Under the pieces are notes generated by a model. That model was given only the letters and a program-made list of their open reading frames with translations, was not told the DNA's origin and did no database searches. Positions 57,801 through 63,800 of a DNA stretch of 64,000 bases are shown piece by piece. The DNA is from Hippopus hippopus. Lineage: Eukaryota; Mollusca; Bivalvia; Cardiida; Cardiidae. The stretch covers positions 51,846,252 through 51,910,251 of the forward strand of contig OX328096.1 of the NCBI GenBank assembly GCA_946811185.2, given 5' to 3'. The translations under genes and the position numbers were made by a program. Within the stretch, counting starts at the first letter, position 1. The number at the start of each line of letters is the position of its first letter.

Positions 57801-60800
57801 GGACAAGGAGAAAATGCTTGTTACAAGTATTTTCTCCTTTTCCCGCACTATTTTCAAAGGCTTTCTTACTCACGGTTATATTGTGGACTGGTAAAGGGTT
57901 ACATTCCATTAGAGAGACACTCAGGGTAGTATTTCAAAACTGCTGTCCTCTGAAAATGACCATGTGGAAAGGGAGGAAAAAATCTTGTGAAGTGCAAGGT
58001 TTTTTTCCTTCTTCATTCTATCCCCCAACTAAAGTGGTCTTGATTAAAAAGATGATTTATGGAAGAAAAAATGGGACTCGGAAGAAACTCAATGGGACTG
58101 AACTTTTTCAGTGGCACTGGGTCCCAGGGACTCAGTAAAATTTTATTCAAACGGAAACACTGTTTGTCATTTGGTATTAAGAATTAAATCTTTTTCAAAT
58201 ACCAAAATGCATATTGAGAACATTTGCTGATGACATCAAATGTAGCTTATACGAGGGCTGTTCGATATGTAATGTGTATTGTACCACAGCGTGATTTTTG
58301 CTTTGCACGATTTCGTGGATGATGATACGCTTGAATAGCTCTATTCAATACCTTTCCAACGGTATAAACACGAGCCTTCAGCTCCACACAGTTTTAAACT
58401 TATAGTCATTTCAATAGAGCTAGTCGTTGACCACTATTGTAAAAATGGTTGGGAAACGGACTAAGAATATTGAAGAAATTAGAGCTTATATAAAAGTTCG
58501 CACAAAACTCGGTCATTCGGTGATGCAGATTTTTACTGAACTGGGGGAAGTTTATGGGTGTGATAAGGTATCTTATGAGACAGTTCGTAGTTGGAGAAAG
58601 AAATTTTTGACTGGCACAGAGTCCGTCAAAGATGCAGCAAAATCTGGCCGACCTGTGACTTTAACAGGCAAGGCAAATGTCTCAAAAGTCAGGGAAATAA
58701 TTGAAAGTGATAGCAGATACACGATTTGTGATATTGCCAACGCTGTTGGCATATCGCTATCGCGGGTGCATTTCATTTTGAAGCGTATTTTGAAAATACG
58801 AAAGATTTCTGCCAGATGGATACCTCATATATTGACAGATGACCAAAAACGGGTACGAGTACAAACCGCTAAGCAATTGCTCAAAATGTTTCCCAAATTC
58901 AATCAAAGACAATTTGCAAACATTGTTACTGGTGACGAAACATGGGTTCACTATTTCAAACCAGTAAGAAAAATTGGAAACAAAATATGGCTAACTAAAC
59001 ACGGTAGAAGGCCTGTAGTTGCCGAAAGAAGCACAAGCACAAAGAAGGTTCTTTATTGCATATTCTTCTCATGTGATGGTATAGCCGTACAAATTCCGGT
59101 GCCAGTGTTACAGGTCGGTATTACCGAGATGTTATACTAAAAAAGGTCAAGAAATATTATCTTAAACGACGCCCTGTGTCAGGATTTAGGCATGTTCGTC
59201 TACTTCATGATAATGCTCCATCACATACATCTGAGCTTGTGAAGCAATTTTTGAAGTCGGAGAAGGTTACCGTCTTGCCACACCCACCATACTCTCCAGA
59301 TCTAGCCCCATGCGACTTTTTCCTTTTTCCAAAACTTTAAAAGTTCTTATCTGGTCGTCGTTACAAGTCCCGACAAGCCCTTGGCTCAGCCATCAGTCAG
59401 TGCCTCAGAGGTCTACCTAAATCAGCGTACCGTGACGCATTTCAAAAATGGATTCAGAGATTGAAATTATGTATTTCAAACCGCAGAGAATACCTTGAAG
59501 GGATGTAATGTTCATTTCACTATTTGAGTCGAATGCTTTTGAGATATCGTACAATACACATTACATATCGAACAACCCTCGTATAGTGGGATTTTTTATT
59601 CTTCTTTTTTGAAAGGCCTGAAATCATTATTGGATAAAGAGGAGATGCTGTTTACAAGAACAGTTTTTATTTTCCTACAGTTGTTTTGATAGGCCTCAGG
59701 TTTATCAAAAAAGTGGGATCTTTTAATAAAGGGTTGAATCTTTTCACAATGCCTTCATACGTAGATTTTATAAGTTTTATTAAACCTTTACCGAGACAAA
59801 AATTTTTGCTTGTCCAAATTCAAAGCATTTGTAGACAACAAATATGGCTCAAATTGTGGATTTGTCATTGAAAGGTAAGAAAACTTCACGGGAAAAGAAG
59901 AAAATGCAATTTTAGCTCAGTTGTTTTCGAAGAAATCAAGCAACCACTGCCAAACGTTGGCATCCACATGCAGTGCTCTTGTTTCCTTTTCCAGTAATGC
60001 TTCCCAAAGCTTACTTCCTCAAGTTCTCATATTCAAAATTGTTGGGTATGGAGTTAATTATGTGTAACAGTTCTGACAAAAAAACCTCCCAGGGCAAGTA
60101 TTGAACCCTGGACCTCCTGGTCCCAAAGCAAAAGCTCTACCACATTGCTACCTGGACCTCCTGGTCCCAAGGCAAAAGCTCTACCACATTGCTACAAAAG
60201 CTAGCTCTATAGCAAGGCAGTATAAGTGTCCCCTTATACAAACACAAGCTATACATTTATATCTTTCTGTGGGATAGACCAGTATACTACATGTGTATCA
60301 AGTGGAGAGAGAAATTGGCCATATTAAGCCTTTCTATTTGTTATTTCATTTGAGCACTTTATTTCCAATATCTTCGAGTTAAAAGGGCTTGGAATTTCTG
60401 CAATAATGGGTTCATCAAACTGCCCTCAAAACATCAATATGTCACAGTCAGACAAGTCATCTATGCAAACAAACTATACTCAAAACAGACACAGTGAACA
60501 ACTGTTTAAAACTGCCATAAGGAGTAAAAGATCATTAAAGCTTAAAAAATTGTTTCAAAACTTAATAGCTTAAACAAATGATATAGATCTGGTGGATAAA
60601 ATAACAAACTTTGGAAACAAATGCTTTTCTTTATTTGCAGGAAGTTTAAAGAGACATTTTATGTCAGCTCATATGGGAGTGAAAAACCACACCTGTAACC
60701 TCTGTGGTAAAAGTTTCTATAGGAAGGAGTATCTAACTGGGCACTTACTGCAGCATGGTGGTGCAGCGGCAGAAGGGATCAGTAAAAGGCCAAGGGCTTC

Positions 60801-63800
60801 AACATTTAAACCAAGACCCTCCGTGTTTGCCCAGACATACCAGGATAAAAGTGAGAAAGGGGATGACACTGTTGTTGATACAGAGCAGGTGAGAGTGGTG
60901 TTTTCGAAGAATACAGTGAGGTATTCTCACAGCCCTGATGTCGCTCGCCGTCTGTGTCATGCAAAAACTTTGACAATTTCAAATCTTTAACATTTTATAA
61001 TATCTCTGTCATTCCTGAAGATAATTACTTCAAATTTGGACTAGCTGTTCACTGTCGAAAGGGGAATCCATACAATAAGAGCAGGTAACCATCAAATAAT
61101 TTTTGACAGTTATGACCCTTTTTTAACTTAGAATATGCACTTAAAATCAAGCAACTGCAGCTGAGCATTGGCATCCACATGAGGTATTCTTGTTTCAGTT
61201 TATCTGAATATAGTGTAAATGGGTTTGATGGCTTTTCATACCAAAAAGAAAAAGAAAAAAAAAGAGCCATGCTCTGGCAAAAAAGGTCTAATGCATCTCT
61301 GTGAAGAATGATACCGAGCAAGTCATCACTAAATTATGGATCCATAAAATCAATTTTGTCTAATAACCTGCTGAATCCAGAGGTACACTGGTCCTTTAGC
61401 ATGCAGAGAATTGACCAATGGCAAAAAGTTTCGACCCATGTCAGCCTGTGGAGGCTGACATGGGTTGATGATTGTTGCAGATGCATTAAGCTCCCTTTTC
61501 ATAGAGCATGGCTCAAAAATATTTACCTCAATTTCCAAATCTGATTAATTATATACCCTACAAAAGTAATGTTTTCTGGTGGTCACTGGAATCAGTCACT
61601 CTGTGGAAATACATACACAATAGGCATTTTGTGGTGCCAGCTCCTCTAGAAAGTTCTTTGTTGTTGTTTTAAAGCTTTGTACAATTTATTATTGTATGCT
61701 GTAGACTTGAAAGGTGCAATTTTTGGATGTCTGCTTTGAATAGTTCAAGAATTATCTGTACTTGAACGAGACACTTTTGTACTTGATGCACTTTGTTCCT
61801 GTCCACCAAAGCACTTGGCTTGGGTTTCAAGTCACCTTTGTTACATCTGTAGTTTGCTTTATGCATAGTTTGTTTCATGCTTAATTTGTGTCCTATGTTT
61901 TGAATCATGTCAGGAAAAGAATGTACAAATATGAAAGGTATTTTTATTTTGCAGCAAACCATTTTTAAAACCATGGTGGTGAAAGGAGAAAATGTGTCAT
62001 AAGGAACAGAATCTCTTTTTGTCACATTATTTTACATATGCTCATAAATATTGATTCATTATGAAGTTTATATATGTAAGTTTATATATTTGACAAGAAT
62101 TTTTTAAGTGGTCTTCTAAAAAGTTGACTCGGGAGAGCTTGTGTGTAAAAGTGTATTTGAGGAAAAGCTTTAACTTTTTACCAGATGGCAAAAGTTTAGA
62201 CTGGTCCATATTGAAAGCTTTTTCAGAGGGCAAATTAAGTGTGGTTGAAATGATTGGTATTCTCTCTGAAAGGTTAGAAAACATTAGGGGAAGAGAAGAA
62301 TATGCTGGTAACCTGCATTTTCTTCTTAGCATTACAACTCTGGATTTTGTGGTAAAGGTTTAACTCTTTACCACACAATCCCGAGTTTTAACGACCCTGA
62401 AACAGAACGCTTTTGAAAACAATGTGGGAAAAGGAGAAAATGCTGGTAACCAGCATTTTCTCCTTTTCCCTCAATGTTTTCTACCCTATCAAAGACAGAA
62501 ATCATTGTTTGAGTTACTTCTAATTTGTCGTCTGCAAATGCTTTCAACTTGGTCCAGTCCAAAATGTTGTCATTTGGTAAAGGGTTAACATAAAAATGGC
62601 CATGAACAGAATCTTTTTTGCCACATTTATTAAAATTCAAAGTCAATCAGGTCTCAGTTTTGTGTGTTCAGGTTCAGAGAATAATTCTCCATCAAGACGA
62701 GAACGGTCATCTACGTGTCGTAGATTTGGAGACAGAGAGAGAAGTGAAAAGAATGCTAGACTCACAAATCACTGGAGGGGAAGTTCCTGAAACTATGGTG
62801 GTCCATGTAAGAATATATTTTTGTCTAGCAGTTATATTTTAGCTTTTTATATCAGAAACCAAAGTAATATTCATCAACTCATCTACTTTTAATGGAGCCA
62901 TGCTCTGTGAAAAGGGGGCTTAATGCATCTGCAAAAAGCTGACCGGGGTCAAAGCTTTTTATATAAAACTACACACATTTAACCAGTGAAATTAAAGGAA
63001 TCTGTCCTTGAAAGTGCAGGAAACATATTAAGAAAAGAAGAAAATGCCGTTTACCAGCATTTTCTCTCTCTTTTCGTAGGGTATTCTAGTGTCTTTTTCT
63101 CCATTGTTGTTTAAACAAAAGATTGTTTGGTAAAGTGGTAAACAAATTTTCCTGCTACCTGAAAGGAGCTTTTGCATTAACTTAATAGTAATTCCAATGG
63201 TAGATTTAAATTTCAACGGAAAAGTGAACTAATAAAGGCGCATAGAGTTGATATCTTTCTTCTATTCTGAGAGTTAAGTGAAACCAGTTCCTATCAACCT
63301 TAGTACAGCTAAACGCAAACTCAATGGCTGTGTAATGCAGACAAGGTAGATCAAGATCGGACTGCACAGGGTGTGTAGTCTGATCGTAGGTCTATACTGT
63401 CTGTGTGTACGCAAGATATTCTGTTAAAAAATTTGCAATATCAATATTTTGAGCACTGACTTGGGAATCTCCATTTGATTTATTTAGCACCACAAGGGTT
63501 AAGGTTATCATCAAAAAAAAAAAACTTGGATTTAATTTCACAGAAAGTGATTTTGATGAAAATATGACTGAAAGTAAAATAAAGAAGGCAGTTGAATTTC
63601 CCCTGTATAGTTGCTTTTCTGTAGAAATTTTAAGATGAGGCACATTAAAGCTCCTTATTGTGTAAAATCTATAGATTGAAGATCCTTCAAGTGGCCGCCC
63701 TCAAGTTGTCCATGTAGAACAAGCAGGTGACCAAGTAGTAGAGGTACCCATTGAGGGACAGAGTGAAGTTGAGTACCAGTTAGTACAGGAAAGACCTCAG

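Larger units (their letters stand above)
56940..58162 (+). mobile_element. hAT-like element with 6 bp target duplication
   Basis: Ends CAGGGTTTCCGTTTACG and, inverted, CAGTGTTTCCGTTTGAA. TTTGTC is duplicated on both sides (56934-56939, 58163-58168). Removing the element restores the MITE text AAAATTTTGTCATTTGG, which proves the insertion. It carries one apparent first coding exon and a nested MITE but no catalytic domain. Confidence 0.85.
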
